A stretch of DNA of 10,989 bases. It comes from DATMNI01 sp035570275. Its GTDB lineage: Bacteria; Acidobacteriota; Terriglobia; Bryobacterales; Bryobacteraceae. The notes beneath the pieces are model-generated. The model saw only the letters and a program-made list of their open reading frames with translations, was not told the DNA's origin and did no database searches. The stretch is from assembly GCA_035570275.1 (NCBI GenBank), contig DATMNI010000070.1, forward strand, positions 1 to 10,989. The letters run 5' to 3'. This document shows positions 4,359 to 10,989 of the stretch, one piece after another (positions within the stretch are counted from its first letter, which is position 1; each line of letters begins with the position of its first letter). The translations under genes and the position numbers were made by a program.

Positions 4359-5111
4359 CTACTGCAACGCCAGCCACAGCGCCCGGTAGTAGCTCAGGAA
4401 ACGCTCGGGCTCTTTACTCTCGGCGCATTCGCAGAGAGTCCAGCGGCCGTATCCGGTTTTCTTCATCAGGCTGAATAGCTCGCGGTACGGATAGCCGCTC
4501 ACCAGTTCGTTGATGTGGCAGCTCTTGAGCCAGGGCCGCAGCAGGTCGAAAGAGGCTTTCACGGAGCCGTTCACCACGTCAGTTGGGTTGGAGTTCCAGC
4601 AGAGGCCGACGTTCTTGTGATTGGTGGCGCGCATGATTTCGGCGGCTGCGGCGGGCACCTGGGTCTCACCGCCGTGGACTTCCAGCCAGATTTCCACACC
4701 GTGCACATAGCCGAAATCGCCCACCTCGCGCAGGCCGGCGGCGATGTTGGCGATGGTGGTCTCCCTGGGGACGCCTTTGGCTAAGCCGTTGGGACGCACC
4801 TTCACGCCGATGGCGTTTGTGTCGTGCGCCAGCGTGATGAATTGCTTGGCCATTTCGACTTGCCGCTTGTGCTCGGCGGCGTCGGCAGACTGGAACTCAC
4901 AGGTGGTTCCGTAGCTCAGCAGCTTGACCTTGGTGCGCGAGAAGCGGTCCTTCACGCGTTGCCGCTCAGCTTCGGAGATGGTGGGCTCCACGCCGTGCTT
5001 GTGGCCGGTTCGAAGTTCCACGCCTTCGAAACCGGTGGCCTCCAGGGTTTTGATGACGGTTTCCAGGTCCATGTCCTTAAGGACGTTGTAGGTGACTGCG
5101 CCAAGCTGCAT
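4359..5111 (-). CDS. Sugar phosphate isomerase/epimerase-like TIM-barrel protein
   Basis: From ATG 5111 the product has 250 residues of the xylose-isomerase-like TIM barrel superfamily (AP_endonuc_2, PF01261). Visible elements are the N-terminal strand MQLGAVTYNVLKDMDLETVI, GFEGVELRTGHKHGVEPT, VKLLSYGTTCEF, GVKVRPNG, VEIWLEVHGGET with the first metal-ligand Glu, NVGLCWNSNPTDV, LKSCHINEL with the ligand His, and WTLCECAES with the last Glu. The Asp of the usual metal site falls in the CWNSNP stretch, as in many relatives. It has no signal peptide, unlike secreted members, so it is probably a cytosolic enzyme of sugar or polyol metabolism; the substrate is unknown. A TTG at 5141 would add ten residues. 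I prefer ATG 5111, where family similarity begins, although neither start has a good Shine-Dalgarno. It lies downstream of the broken ABC operon, and co-transcription with it is possible. Confidence 0.85.
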   Translation of the reverse strand: MQLGAVTYNVLKDMDLETVIKTLEATGFEGVELRTGHKHGVEPTISEAERQRVKDRFSRTKVKLLSYGTTCEFQSADAAEHKRQVEMAKQFITLAHDTNAIGVKVRPNGLAKGVPRETTIANIAAGLREVGDFGYVHGVEIWLEVHGGETQVPAAAAEIMRATNHKNVGLCWNSNPTDVVNGSVKASFDLLRPWLKSCHINELVSGYPYRELFSLMKKTGYGRWTLCECAESKEPERFLSYYRALWLALQ

Positions 5112-5190
5112 AGATAGATTCTGACGCAGTACCGGCGGCAATAGCCAGCCCGTTTTCCGATAAACCTTTAGTAGCGGTGGTCATCGGCGG

Positions 5191-5445
5191 CTACGGCTCT
5201 CGGTAATGTTCGAACATGGCCGCGGTGATTTCGGAATTCGTAGGCCATTGGCCGCTCCGGGCTCCGGCATGGGTTTGGTAATCGCCCAGGCGCCCTGGGT
5301 CGGGCTGCACCACCTTCCCGCCCTCCAGAAAGAGCAGCCCGATCTTGTCGGTTGGCATGCCTGTCACAAACACTTCCGCCTGGTCAAGGGCAGTGCGGAG
5401 CCGAGCCAGAATCTCCGTCGGATCAAGCGGCTCGCTGGTCCGCAC
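5191..5445 (-). CDS. Unrecognised 84-residue ORF or gene fragment fused behind the truncated permease
   Basis: From a GTG at 5445 the frame reads RTSEPLDPTEILARLRTALD, then QAEVFVTGMPTDKIGLLFLE, GGKVVQPDPGRLGDYQTHAG and a C-terminus ending AAMFEHYREP. It has the composition and secondary-structure rhythm of a real protein (helix, beta hairpin, loop, helix), but I cannot name the family. It begins exactly where homology of the upstream permease frame is lost and overlaps that frame by 23 nt in a different reading frame. It is therefore probably the 3' part of another gene joined by a deletion rather than an intact small gene. The start has only a weak Shine-Dalgarno-like CAGGG. Confidence 0.45.
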   Translation of the reverse strand: MRTSEPLDPTEILARLRTALDQAEVFVTGMPTDKIGLLFLEGGKVVQPDPGRLGDYQTHAGARSGQWPTNSEITAAMFEHYREP

Positions 5446-5746
5446 TGGCCCTGACCGCCAGCAAACGGAGTCGGCTGACAGGCAGGGAAAGTGTGAACAG
5501 AGTAGAACCGTGGAGACCCTGCGTCGCCTGAAAAGAGGGTTGGGAGTTGATTCCAGCGCCCGCCAACCACGTGTAGAGTAGTGTCGCCAAAGTCGTCGCA
5601 GTTAGGCCGAAAACGGCAGCTGGCCTGGCTCCGGGCGGCGCGGCAGCAGTCCGCATCAAATAAAACACAATCAGATAAAAGCCCATGCAGACGAGCATCA
5701 GCAACAGTTTAAACTTCGTTTCCAACCATCCTTTGTACCAGAGCAT
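5423..5746 (-). pseudogene. ABC-2 type transporter permease, truncated after ~100 residues
   Basis: The frame starts at ATG 5746 with a good GAGGAG 8 nt upstream and overlaps the ATPase gene by 38 nt. It encodes MLWYKGWLETKFKLLLMLVC, a first membrane segment (about residues 13-31), a Pro/Gly loop, a second segment (about 44-64), then AGINSQPSFQATQGLHGSTL and FTLSLPVSRLRLLAVRAS. The last block is a recognisable conserved stretch of ABC-2 permeases partnered with YtrB-like ATPases. After Ser101 the sequence turns into SADQRAA and stops, while full permeases have about six membrane segments and 250 or more residues. The remaining two thirds are missing and an unrelated ORF begins at the break. 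The exporter is presumably non-functional unless another permease supplies the channel. Confidence 0.75.
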
Positions 5747-6641
5747 CTCGATTGCTCCTCACGTGTTCCAGAAAGATCTCTCTGAGAGTCACCGGGAAGC
5801 TTTCCACTGAGGTCCCGGGGACGGATCGCGCCTGCTCGACGATAGCTTCCACATTGTGGCTGACCAGAATCGAGACTACGCGTCCTTCCTGCCGCACCGA
5901 TTCAACGCCGTCTGGCCAGCGGGGAGGCAATTCCACAGAACCTTCGAACACCAGCTGGAGCCGGTGATACCGGGCCTTCATTTCGTCCAACACCCCGCAC
6001 GCCACCATTTTTCCCAGATCGATGATGCCTATATGATCGGCGATGAACTCAACCTCGGACAGTTGGTGGGAGGAAAAGAACATCGTGGTTCCTTCCGACG
6101 CGGACATGTCGACCAGCTCTCTCAATACGTCTTCGGTGGCGGCCGGGTCCAGACCGTCGGTCGGTTCGTCCAATATCAGGAGTTCGGCGCCGCGCGAGAT
6201 GGCCAGCAAGAGCATCAGCTTCGACCGCATTCCTTTCGAGAGATCGGGGATCTTGCGCTTGGGCGGAAGATCAAACATCTGCAGGTAGCGACGTTCCAGA
6301 TCATGACGCCATCTGGGGAAGAGTGGACGTATGAAGCGAATGATCTGCTCCACTGTCATATAGGGGTACAATTCCTTGTCTTCTGTGACGAAACCGATAC
6401 GGCGGCGAACTTCGATGGAGCGATCGGCATCGGTGACCTGGACTCCAAAAACGCGCGCGGCGCCGCTGTCGGATCGCAACAATCCCATCAGGGTCTTGAT
6501 AGTGGTGGTCTTGCCCGCGCCGTTGCGGCCTAGAAATCCGAAAATACTTCCGCGCGGCACACGGAGGTTTAGGCCGCGCAATGCCGGCTGGCCCTTGAAG
6601 GATTTTGTGAGCTGATTTGTTTCGATTATAAAGTCGGTCAT
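5709..6641 (-). CDS. ABC transporter ATP-binding protein (YtrB/CcmA-like)
   Basis: The product has 310 residues and is the cytosolic ATPase of an exporter-type ABC system. Walker A is GRNGAGKT (38-45), the Q-loop position carries Glu (FVTEDKELYPYMTV), the signature is the variant LSKGM (134-138), Walker B is LLILDEPTDGLDP (154-166), and the switch His is H192 in SSH. Residues 225-310 form the extra C-terminal region found in this subfamily. The Glu in the Q-loop and the LSKGM signature are common in YtrB-like proteins, so they are not defects. ATG 6641 overlaps the TGA of the upstream regulator as ATGA, with AAGGG just before it, so translation is coupled. The downstream permease overlaps it by 38 nt. 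The substrate cannot be told; relatives respond to cell-wall antibiotics or handle unknown lipids or peptides. Confidence 0.92.
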   Translation of the reverse strand: MTDFIIETNQLTKSFKGQPALRGLNLRVPRGSIFGFLGRNGAGKTTTIKTLMGLLRSDSGAARVFGVQVTDADRSIEVRRRIGFVTEDKELYPYMTVEQIIRFIRPLFPRWRHDLERRYLQMFDLPPKRKIPDLSKGMRSKLMLLLAISRGAELLILDEPTDGLDPAATEDVLRELVDMSASEGTTMFFSSHQLSEVEFIADHIGIIDLGKMVACGVLDEMKARYHRLQLVFEGSVELPPRWPDGVESVRQEGRVVSILVSHNVEAIVEQARSVPGTSVESFPVTLREIFLEHVRSNRDALVQRMVGNEV

Positions 6642-7048
6642 GCTTTCCCTTTGGCAACTCCTTGCTGGAGGGGCGCCGTTCGCGCTTGCGCGAGTTCGCT
6701 TTCCAATACTCTCCGAAGCTCGTCGTCAGTCAGATCCAAGGATGCGAGCCGCTCAATGGCGCTCCTCACGAGCGAATGGGCATTGCGCAGGATGCGCGCC
6801 CGCCCACCCGCTGATTCCTTGATGAACGCTCCGGAACCGTGCCTTAACTCAAGGACGCCTTCGTGTTCCAACTCTCGGTAGGCCCGCGCCACAGTATTGG
6901 GGTTTATGACCAATTCCCCAGCCACCTTGCGGATCGTCGGAAGCTGATCGCCGACCCGGAGGGCGCCAGTTTCGACGGCGTGCTTCACCTGCTCGATCAG
7001 CTGGAGGTAAACCGGAACGCCGGAGGATTGGGGAGGCCGGAAAATCAT
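6638..7048 (-). CDS. GntR-family transcriptional regulator, YtrA subfamily
   Basis: The 136-residue protein begins MIFRPPQSSGVPVYLQLIEQ and has a GntR winged helix: VKHAVETGALRVGDQLPTIR, then AGELVINPNTVARAYRELEH, then EGVLELRHGSGAFI. Only about 50 residues follow the DNA-binding domain. This is too short for the ligand domains of FadR, HutC or MocR types and fits the YtrA type, which dimerises through this helical tail and regulates an adjacent ABC transporter operon. It is first in the operon and overlaps the ATPase by ATGA. A palindrome lies over its promoter and start codon, so it is probably an autorepressor. No Shine-Dalgarno precedes ATG 7048, and the predicted transcript start is only about a dozen bases away, so its mRNA may be almost leaderless. 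Confidence 0.92.
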   Translation of the reverse strand: MIFRPPQSSGVPVYLQLIEQVKHAVETGALRVGDQLPTIRKVAGELVINPNTVARAYRELEHEGVLELRHGSGAFIKESAGGRARILRNAHSLVRSAIERLASLDLTDDELRRVLESELAQARTAPLQQGVAKGKA

Positions 7049-7078
7049 GTGTGCAGTACATTAATACACTACACACAT
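7047..7078. promoter_or_regulatory. Predicted YtrA-type operator, 32-bp imperfect palindrome
   Basis: The outer arms ATGTGTG (7047-7053) and CACACAT (7072-7078) are perfectly complementary. AGT (7055-7057) pairs with ACT (7068-7070), and the centre ATTAAT (7060-7065) is itself a palindrome. In all 26 of 32 positions are symmetric. The AGTGTATTAAT-like core resembles sites described for YtrA-type regulators. It overlaps the predicted -10 and the regulator's own ATG (7048-7046), so bound repressor would block transcription. Confidence 0.7.
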
Positions 7079-7094
7079 CGTAGTGGCGCGTCAA
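7066..7094 (-). promoter_or_regulatory. Predicted promoter of the GntR-ABC operon
   Basis: On the minus strand TTGACG (7094-7089) lies 17 nt before TAGTGT (7071-7066). The -35 is strong (5 of 6 consensus bases) and the -10 weak. The -10 is inside the palindromic operator, as expected for a repressed promoter. Transcription would start near 7060, about 12 nt before the regulator's start codon. Confidence 0.5.
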
Positions 7095-7168
7095 GGGATT
7101 CTTGTCTCCGTTGCTCGATCCGCGCGGGATCATCCACAAGCAGCGTTAGATAAGATAGCGGTATTTGG

Positions 7169-7258
7169 GGGTGATCGCACCCGATCAACGCCGTAGCGTT
7201 TATTTGGGCAGCGGTCGGTGGGTCGCCCACTCGGAGACTGACCGTCTAACCGAGTTAG
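7169..7258. repeat. Cluster of four small perfect hairpins between the peptidase and regulator genes
   Basis: Four 5-bp inverted repeats follow one another: GGGTG/CACCC (7169-7182, loop ATCG), AACGC/GCGTT (7187-7200, loop CGTA), GTGGG/CCCAC (7218-7230, loop TCG) and CTAAC/GTTAG (7246-7258, loop CGA). The last two lie just downstream of the minus-strand peptidase stop and may end its transcript, but no U-tract is visible. Otherwise the 7049-7280 gap holds only the operator and promoter of the regulator. Confidence 0.4.
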
Positions 7259-7280
7259 CAGTTCCTCGCTCGCAGCACCC

Positions 7281-10200
7281 TCAGTCCTGTGCGGCCTCGG
7301 TGGTGCTGCGAGGCGGCGGAGCGGCTTTCCCCGCGTCCAGGTGGTTCCAGTTTAAAATCGCGTTGAACGCCAGGAAGTACGTTCCCTGCGTCTGCCAGCG
7401 CCAGAACGGACGCAGCGCGAACATCACGATGTGGCCCTGGCCGAGCGTGACATCCACGGCCAGCGCCCGGTTGGCGATGGCCTCGCCGCCGGCGAGCGTG
7501 CCGGAGAGCAGCATATCGTTCGGGTTAGATGGGAACTGCATCACGACGCGCGGCCGTTCCGATGGGTCGGGGGCAAAACCTCCCCGGCCACCACCGCCGC
7601 CGCCGAAGCCTCCGCCGGCACCGCCGGCCCCAGCGGCAGCGCCTGCGCCACCACCACCTGCGCCACCACCACCTGCGACACCTGCTCCACCGCCGCCGCG
7701 GCCTCCACGGCCCCCGCGTCCGTCGCCGCCAACCGCGGGCACGGCGGGTTCAGGCGCGCCGCCAGTCCCCGGTTCCAACGGAGAAACCAAAATGGGCGCG
7801 GCGTTGGGTGTGACGTTTTGCGCCATGGCATTGGCTCCGCCACGGCCGCCTCCACCTCCGCCGCCAAAACCGCCGAAACCCCCGCCCGCCGCGGCAGCGT
7901 TCAGCACCGGATCCTGATTGAAGTACACCGGCAGATCGGTGCCATCGTAACCGTAAGCGATGGGGCTCTTCAAATCGGCGAACTTGCCGCGCAGAATGGA
8001 ACCGCGCGCGAATAGCGCCTCCGGGTGCTCCACGGTGACACCGCCGGCGAGATCGAACTCGGCCATGAGCGCGGCGGTGGAACCTTCGGAAATCAACGTG
8101 CCGCCCTCTTGGACAAACTTGCCGAGTTCCTGCAAACCTTCGAAACCCATACCGCCGCGGATATCGTCGCTTTCGTCGACGCCGCCGAGGTTGGGCGTGA
8201 TGTCGGACTTCTTATACGGAATGGGATCGTTGCCGGTCTTGGGAATGCCGGCGATGGTCGAGGCCGACGTGCCGCCCACGTGGGGAAAGATAATCACATC
8301 GTACCGGGCGCGCAGGTTGCCGTCGCGCAATTTCTGATCTGCAAAGTAAGTGTAGGGCACGCCGTAGTGGTCCAGGGCGGCGCGCACCCAGCCTTCGTCC
8401 TGCGTGCGCGACCAGGAGTGAACATAGCCGATGCGCGGAACGGTCATCTCATGCGTCTTCACGGCAGGGGCTGTGGCCACGGCCCAGGCCGACAGGCCGG
8501 CATCGCGGATCATCGGTTCCAGCAAGGCGCGGTCGGCGTTCGGAATGAGGAACGCGCCGGCGCGGAGCTTGCGGCCGTTGAGCTCGAAATCCTCCTCCGC
8601 GGCCAGCATGCGGACGTCCTTGTTCTTGAAGCGGAAACTCATCAGCGAGTTGTCGGTGGTGTGCTCAATCACCAGGGTGGAGCCGGTGCCTTCGACGCTG
8701 CCGGCAGCTTTGGCATCGGCGCGCAGCATGGTCATGGGCCGGTCGAGAACGGCTTTGTCGGTGAGCGCGGTGAGCTTCACGTTACGCATGTACTGCATGG
8801 TCCAACCGGTATCGTCATACGGCCTGGGGTTGGCCGGCGGATAGTTCTGCACGCTGAAGTACATGTCGGCGAGGGTGCGGTAGGGCTGGTCGCCCCGCAC
8901 TACGTAATCGCCCGCGGCCACGTCCACCTTGCCGGCCTTGAAGGCGGCGTCGGTTTTGTGGACCTCCACGCCCTGGCGGCGCAGCTCGTTCACCAGATCG
9001 GCGGCATCTTGTTTGCGGCGCTGGCCGGCGGGCACCAGCCAGGCGTAGGTGGGTCCGGACTTGCCTTTGTCGATGGACCGCTTGTTCTTCATCCAGTAGT
9101 TTTCCAGATACAGTTCCTTGTCCTTAGCGACGCGGTTGAGCGCGATCAGCAAGGCCGACTCCTGGATGTTGGTATTGTTGCGCGGTCCCCACTTGATGGA
9201 GGGCAGCGGCGGATTGGGCCGAAACCACTCGCGGCTAGTGGTGGTGGCGGGAAGTTGGAGGTTCGGATTGACGTCCGGCCCGTAGCTCTGCACCTCATAA
9301 AAGCGGCCGAAGGAGTTGTGGGTGATGGCGATCCAGAACAGATAGTTGGGGACCCAGCCATCGTAGAACCCGTAGGTGAACACGCCGGGCACGCCGCGCT
9401 TGGCCATCTCCATCACCTCGGTCTGCGCCAGCAGCCACCATTCGTCGATCTGGATGGCGTCGAGCGACGTGTTGTAGGGGCCGGTTCCGGTGGACACGTA
9501 GAGGTACGATTGCGCTTCATGCAGGTCGTGCAGAACGGTGGGGTGCCACTCCAGAATCGCGGCGGTGAAGTTCCTGGTGATCTTGAGATACTGGCCCATG
9601 CCGTCGCGATTGTTGTCGTGCTGCACGTACTTGCCCCAGTACATCAGCGGCGGCCGCGGCTTGCCGGTCTTCTTACCGTAGTAATAGGTGTCGACTTCGC
9701 GCTCGCGGCCATCCACCTCAATCACGGGCGTGATGAAAGTGATGACATTGTTGCGGATCTGCTGGATGAACGGCGTCTCTTCGACGATCAGCCGGTAGGC
9801 CAGTTCGATGAGCATTTCAGGCCCGCCGGTTTCCGGGGAATGGATGCCGCTGTTGGCCCAGTAAATTGGTTTGCCGATTTTGATCAGCTCGCGCGCCTGC
9901 TCATCGGTGATCTTGCGCGGGTCGCCCAGCCTGGCCAGGATATCCTTATACTTGTCCAGGCTCTGCATGGTGGCTTCATCGGCGATGGCGAGGATGACCT
10001 GGTCCCGGCCTTCTTCGGTCTGCCCAATCTTCCAGAATCTGGCGCGCGGCGAGGCTTTGGCCAGGGCATCGTAGTAGCGGTAGATGTCCTTGGCATAGGT
10101 GAGTTCGCCGGGCTTGCCGGGGATGCGTCCCAGGAATTTGAGCGGCGAGGGCACGGTGTCCGAAGCCGGCATGTGGTCCACCAGTTCCGTGGTGATGCGC

Positions 10201-10388
10201 GGATCCTGCAGGTACTCCTTGATGAGCCTGGTATACTCCTCATCCATCTTTTGCGGCGCCGGCGCGGCGGAGGGTACGGGCGCAGACTTGCCTTTTTTAG
10301 CTTGCGCCAGAGCTGGCCAGACGGCGGGGCCGGAAGCTAGAGCGACCAGCAACAACGCACTCCCGTATGAAGCAAAGCGGTATGTCAT
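7281..10388 (-). CDS. Secreted M14-family zinc carboxypeptidase-like protein with Gly-rich insertions
   Basis: From ATG 10388 the protein has 1035 residues (numbers here count from the ATG at 10397, three residues earlier). A signal peptide (basic YRFASYG, hydrophobic ALLLVALASGPAV, ending ALAQA near 32) predicts export. The M14 domain (about 55-400) has HSPE with zinc ligands H186 and E189, NNRDG (262-266) with the substrate-binding Asn/Arg, DLHEAQSYLY with probable third ligand H293, and FYEVQ with probable catalytic E368. Residues 650-1020 resemble a class I glutamine-amidotransferase-like fold (VPRIGYVHSW, YDVIIFPHVG, GLQELGKFVQEGGTLISEGS, GHIVMFALRPFWRWQTQGTY) without an evident Cys-His-Glu triad. 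Gly-rich blocks at 838-855 and 890-940 interrupt it. The SD sequence AGGGAGGG (10398-10405) abuts ATG 10397 and is better spaced for ATG 10388. Its likely role is peptide or cell-wall peptide cleavage outside the cytoplasm; the substrate is unknown. Confidence 0.9.
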   Translation of the reverse strand: MTYRFASYGSALLLVALASGPAVWPALAQAKKGKSAPVPSAAPAPQKMDEEYTRLIKEYLQDPRITTELVDHMPASDTVPSPLKFLGRIPGKPGELTYAKDIYRYYDALAKASPRARFWKIGQTEEGRDQVILAIADEATMQSLDKYKDILARLGDPRKITDEQARELIKIGKPIYWANSGIHSPETGGPEMLIELAYRLIVEETPFIQQIRNNVITFITPVIEVDGREREVDTYYYGKKTGKPRPPLMYWGKYVQHDNNRDGMGQYLKITRNFTAAILEWHPTVLHDLHEAQSYLYVSTGTGPYNTSLDAIQIDEWWLLAQTEVMEMAKRGVPGVFTYGFYDGWVPNYLFWIAITHNSFGRFYEVQSYGPDVNPNLQLPATTTSREWFRPNPPLPSIKWGPRNNTNIQESALLIALNRVAKDKELYLENYWMKNKRSIDKGKSGPTYAWLVPAGQRRKQDAADLVNELRRQGVEVHKTDAAFKAGKVDVAAGDYVVRGDQPYRTLADMYFSVQNYPPANPRPYDDTGWTMQYMRNVKLTALTDKAVLDRPMTMLRADAKAAGSVEGTGSTLVIEHTTDNSLMSFRFKNKDVRMLAAEEDFELNGRKLRAGAFLIPNADRALLEPMIRDAGLSAWAVATAPAVKTHEMTVPRIGYVHSWSRTQDEGWVRAALDHYGVPYTYFADQKLRDGNLRARYDVIIFPHVGGTSASTIAGIPKTGNDPIPYKKSDITPNLGGVDESDDIRGGMGFEGLQELGKFVQEGGTLISEGSTAALMAEFDLAGGVTVEHPEALFARGSILRGKFADLKSPIAYGYDGTDLPVYFNQDPVLNAAAAGGGFGGFGGGGGGGRGGANAMAQNVTPNAAPILVSPLEPGTGGAPEPAVPAVGGDGRGGRGGRGGGGAGVAGGGGAGGGGAGAAAGAGGAGGGFGGGGGGRGGFAPDPSERPRVVMQFPSNPNDMLLSGTLAGGEAIANRALAVDVTLGQGHIVMFALRPFWRWQTQGTYFLAFNAILNWNHLDAGKAAPPPRSTTEAAQD
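7645..7674. repeat. Two perfect copies of a 15-bp unit within the peptidase Gly-rich tract
   Basis: GCGCCACCACCACCT occurs at 7645-7659 and again at 7660-7674. On the coding strand each copy encodes Ala-Gly-Gly-Gly-Gly-type repeats. The unit keeps the frame, so slippage here would only change the length of the Gly-rich linker. The surrounding 7565-7890 is low complexity for the same reason. Confidence 0.75.
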
Positions 10389-10426
10389 GGGCTGCATCCC
10401 TCCCTGAGATCGCGATGTGTCTACCC

Positions 10427-10455
10427 TTTATATGCCATGGGTGGGCCGCACGCAA
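10427..10455 (-). promoter_or_regulatory. Predicted sigma-70-type promoter of the peptidase gene
   Basis: TTGCGT (10455-10450) and TATAAA (10432-10427) are separated by 17 nt on the minus strand. The -10 matches consensus at 5 of 6 bases and the -35 at its TTG. Transcription from about 10420 would give a leader of some 30 nt containing the AGGGAGGG ribosome-binding site. Confidence 0.5.
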
Positions 10456-10617
10456 GTTTCGACCCACGCTCAATTGACTCCGGCCCCGAGCTCATGGCGC
10501 CCTGGGACGATGAGCCGAAACCAGACGCAGCTTTCAGCCGTCAGCCATCCGCGGTCAGCTAAGTACACTCTTTCGCCAATACGCTCTCGTATTTCGAGGC
10601 CACCGCTCCGTGACCGT

Positions 10618-10639
10618 CGCGGCTCTGATTCGAGCCGCG
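10618..10639. repeat. 8-bp perfect hairpin at the edge of a tandem repeat
   Basis: CGCGGCTC (10618-10625) pairs with GAGCCGCG (10632-10639) around the loop TGATTC. The right arm is the first copy of the 19-bp tandem repeat that follows. Confidence 0.55.
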
Positions 10640-10682
10640 CGCACGAATCGAAGCCGCGCGCATGAATCGGAGCCGCGCGCGT
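10627..10682. repeat. 19-bp tandem repeat, three copies
   Basis: The units are GATTCGAGCCGCGCGCAC (10627-10644, one base shorter), GAATCGAAGCCGCGCGCAT (10645-10663) and GAATCGGAGCCGCGCGCGT (10664-10682). They lie in the gene-free 10389-10819 stretch between the TPR gene and the peptidase gene. Besides the predicted promoter and the two repeat arrays I find nothing coding there. Confidence 0.75.
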
Positions 10683-10754
10683 TAGCAAGCGGTTTCCCGA
10701 TCGTCGGCGTATTTCTGAAATGACCGACTAAGCCACGGGTGGCCGCAAGGCCGC

Positions 10755-10802
10755 CTGAAAGCCGAAAGCTGAAAGCTGATAGCTGAGAGCTGAAAGCTGA
10801 CG
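10755..10802. repeat. Heptamer tandem repeat (CTGAAAG)n, about seven copies
   Basis: Successive units are CTGAAAG, CCGAAAG, CTGAAAG, CTGATAG, CTGAGAG, CTGAAAG and a partial CTGACG. A 7-nt period would shift frame in any ORF, which fits a non-coding role. Similar short repeats are scattered between genes in acidobacterial and cyanobacterial genomes. The array starts downstream of the TPR gene, 18 nt after its stop. Confidence 0.8.
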
Positions 10803-10819
10803 TTCCATCCCACCTCGGA

Positions 10820-10989
10820 CTACAGGTTCGGCTTCAACTGCGCCGCTTTCGCCAGAGCTTTTTCGCCTTCCTCGCGGCGTCCGGTCTGCATGAGGGCGCG
10901 ACCAAGATGCAACCAGGCCAATGCATAGCCGGGCTTGGCCTCGGCGGCGGCGGAAAACAGAGCCGCGGCCTCGGCTGGCTGTCCCAGTT
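10820..10989 (-). CDS. TPR-repeat protein, C-terminal part (5' end outside the window)
   Basis: The frame enters at the right edge and gives 55 residues before TAG at 10822-10820: LGQPAEAAALFSAAAEAKPG, YALAWLHLGRALMQTGRREE and GEKALAKAAQLKPNL. This fits one TPR unit with its neighbours, showing the pattern W/LG-Y-A-F-A-P of the 34-residue motif (Ala at 8, Leu-Gly at 7-8, Pro at 32). TPR domains are protein-interaction scaffolds. Ending soon after a TPR is common in such proteins, so the true function is in the missing N-terminal part. No ATG start is visible. Confidence 0.75.
   Translation of the reverse strand, partial: LGQPAEAAALFSAAAEAKPGYALAWLHLGRALMQTGRREEGEKALAKAAQLKPNL

Noticed and set aside
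3933..4474. Plus-strand ORFs at 3933, 4100 and 4218
   Set aside because: They overlap the vapBC remains and the isomerase 3' end, and have no motif or ribosome-binding site.
7165..7917. Proline-rich 250-codon plus-strand ORF
   Set aside because: The polyproline run is the complement of the peptidase's Gly-rich coding tract, and the rest is unlike any protein.
8025..10340. 771-codon plus-strand ORF opposite the peptidase
   Set aside because: It is the antisense shadow of a gene with clear M14 motifs. Its composition (His, Gly, Val, Ala rich) is the mirror of GC-rich codons and shows no domain.
10755..10802. Heptamer array as a CRISPR or coding repeat
   Set aside because: The period is 7 nt with no spacers, and a 7-nt unit cannot keep a reading frame over the array in an intact ORF.

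Overview
The window is GC-rich bacterial chromosomal DNA. Its gene content (a YtrA-type GntR/ABC exporter pair, an M14 metallopeptidase with long Gly-rich insertions and a glutamine-amidotransferase-like C-terminus, a TIM-barrel sugar isomerase of the 'CWNSNP' type, a DUF3052 protein, short heptamer repeats between genes) suggests an Acidobacteriota genome, perhaps the Bryobacterales/Solibacter side. That assignment is inference from family resemblance and no marker gene proves it. I see no rRNA, tRNA, intact insertion sequence or CRISPR array.

Layout. (1) 1-550: the tail of an unrecognised plus-strand ORF runs into a truncated minus-strand RAMP/Cas6-like gene; the two stop codons overlap inside a perfect 15-bp palindrome. 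(2) 551-773: no gene, but two sets of short tandem repeats. (3) 774-1316, plus strand: a cold-shock protein gene broken by a 2-nt deletion in its RNP2 motif, then infA (translation initiation factor IF-1). infA is preceded by about four tandem copies of a ~20-bp unit, three of which carry a Shine-Dalgarno sequence and an ATG. Two of these open seven-codon mini-ORFs that overlap each other and infA by ATGA. (4) 1535-3886, plus strand: a ClpB/ClpA-D2-type AAA+ unfoldase fused to a response-regulator receiver domain, followed 6 nt later by a degenerate receiver domain fused to DUF3052. These two look like one regulatory/proteostasis unit, and their place behind csp-infA hints at a stress role. 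(5) 3887-4358: a gene-poor stretch holding the decayed minus-strand remains of a vapBC toxin-antitoxin pair and strong hairpins between convergent genes. (6) 4359-7048, minus strand: a GntR/YtrA repressor, an ABC ATPase overlapping it by ATGA, a permease cut off after about 100 residues, an unrelated 84-codon fragment fused at the break, and a sugar phosphate isomerase/epimerase-like TIM-barrel gene. A 32-bp imperfect palindrome covers the regulator's promoter and start codon, so autoregulation is likely. (7) 7281-10388, minus strand: a very long secreted M14 carboxypeptidase-like protein. (8) 10389-10819: its promoter, then a 19-bp and a 7-bp tandem repeat. (9) 10820-10989: the C-terminus of a TPR protein.

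The window is notable for how many genes are broken or truncated (the Cas6-like gene, csp, vapB, vapC, the ABC permease), next to two unusual intact features: the infA leader cascade and the AAA+-receiver / pseudo-receiver-DUF3052 pair.
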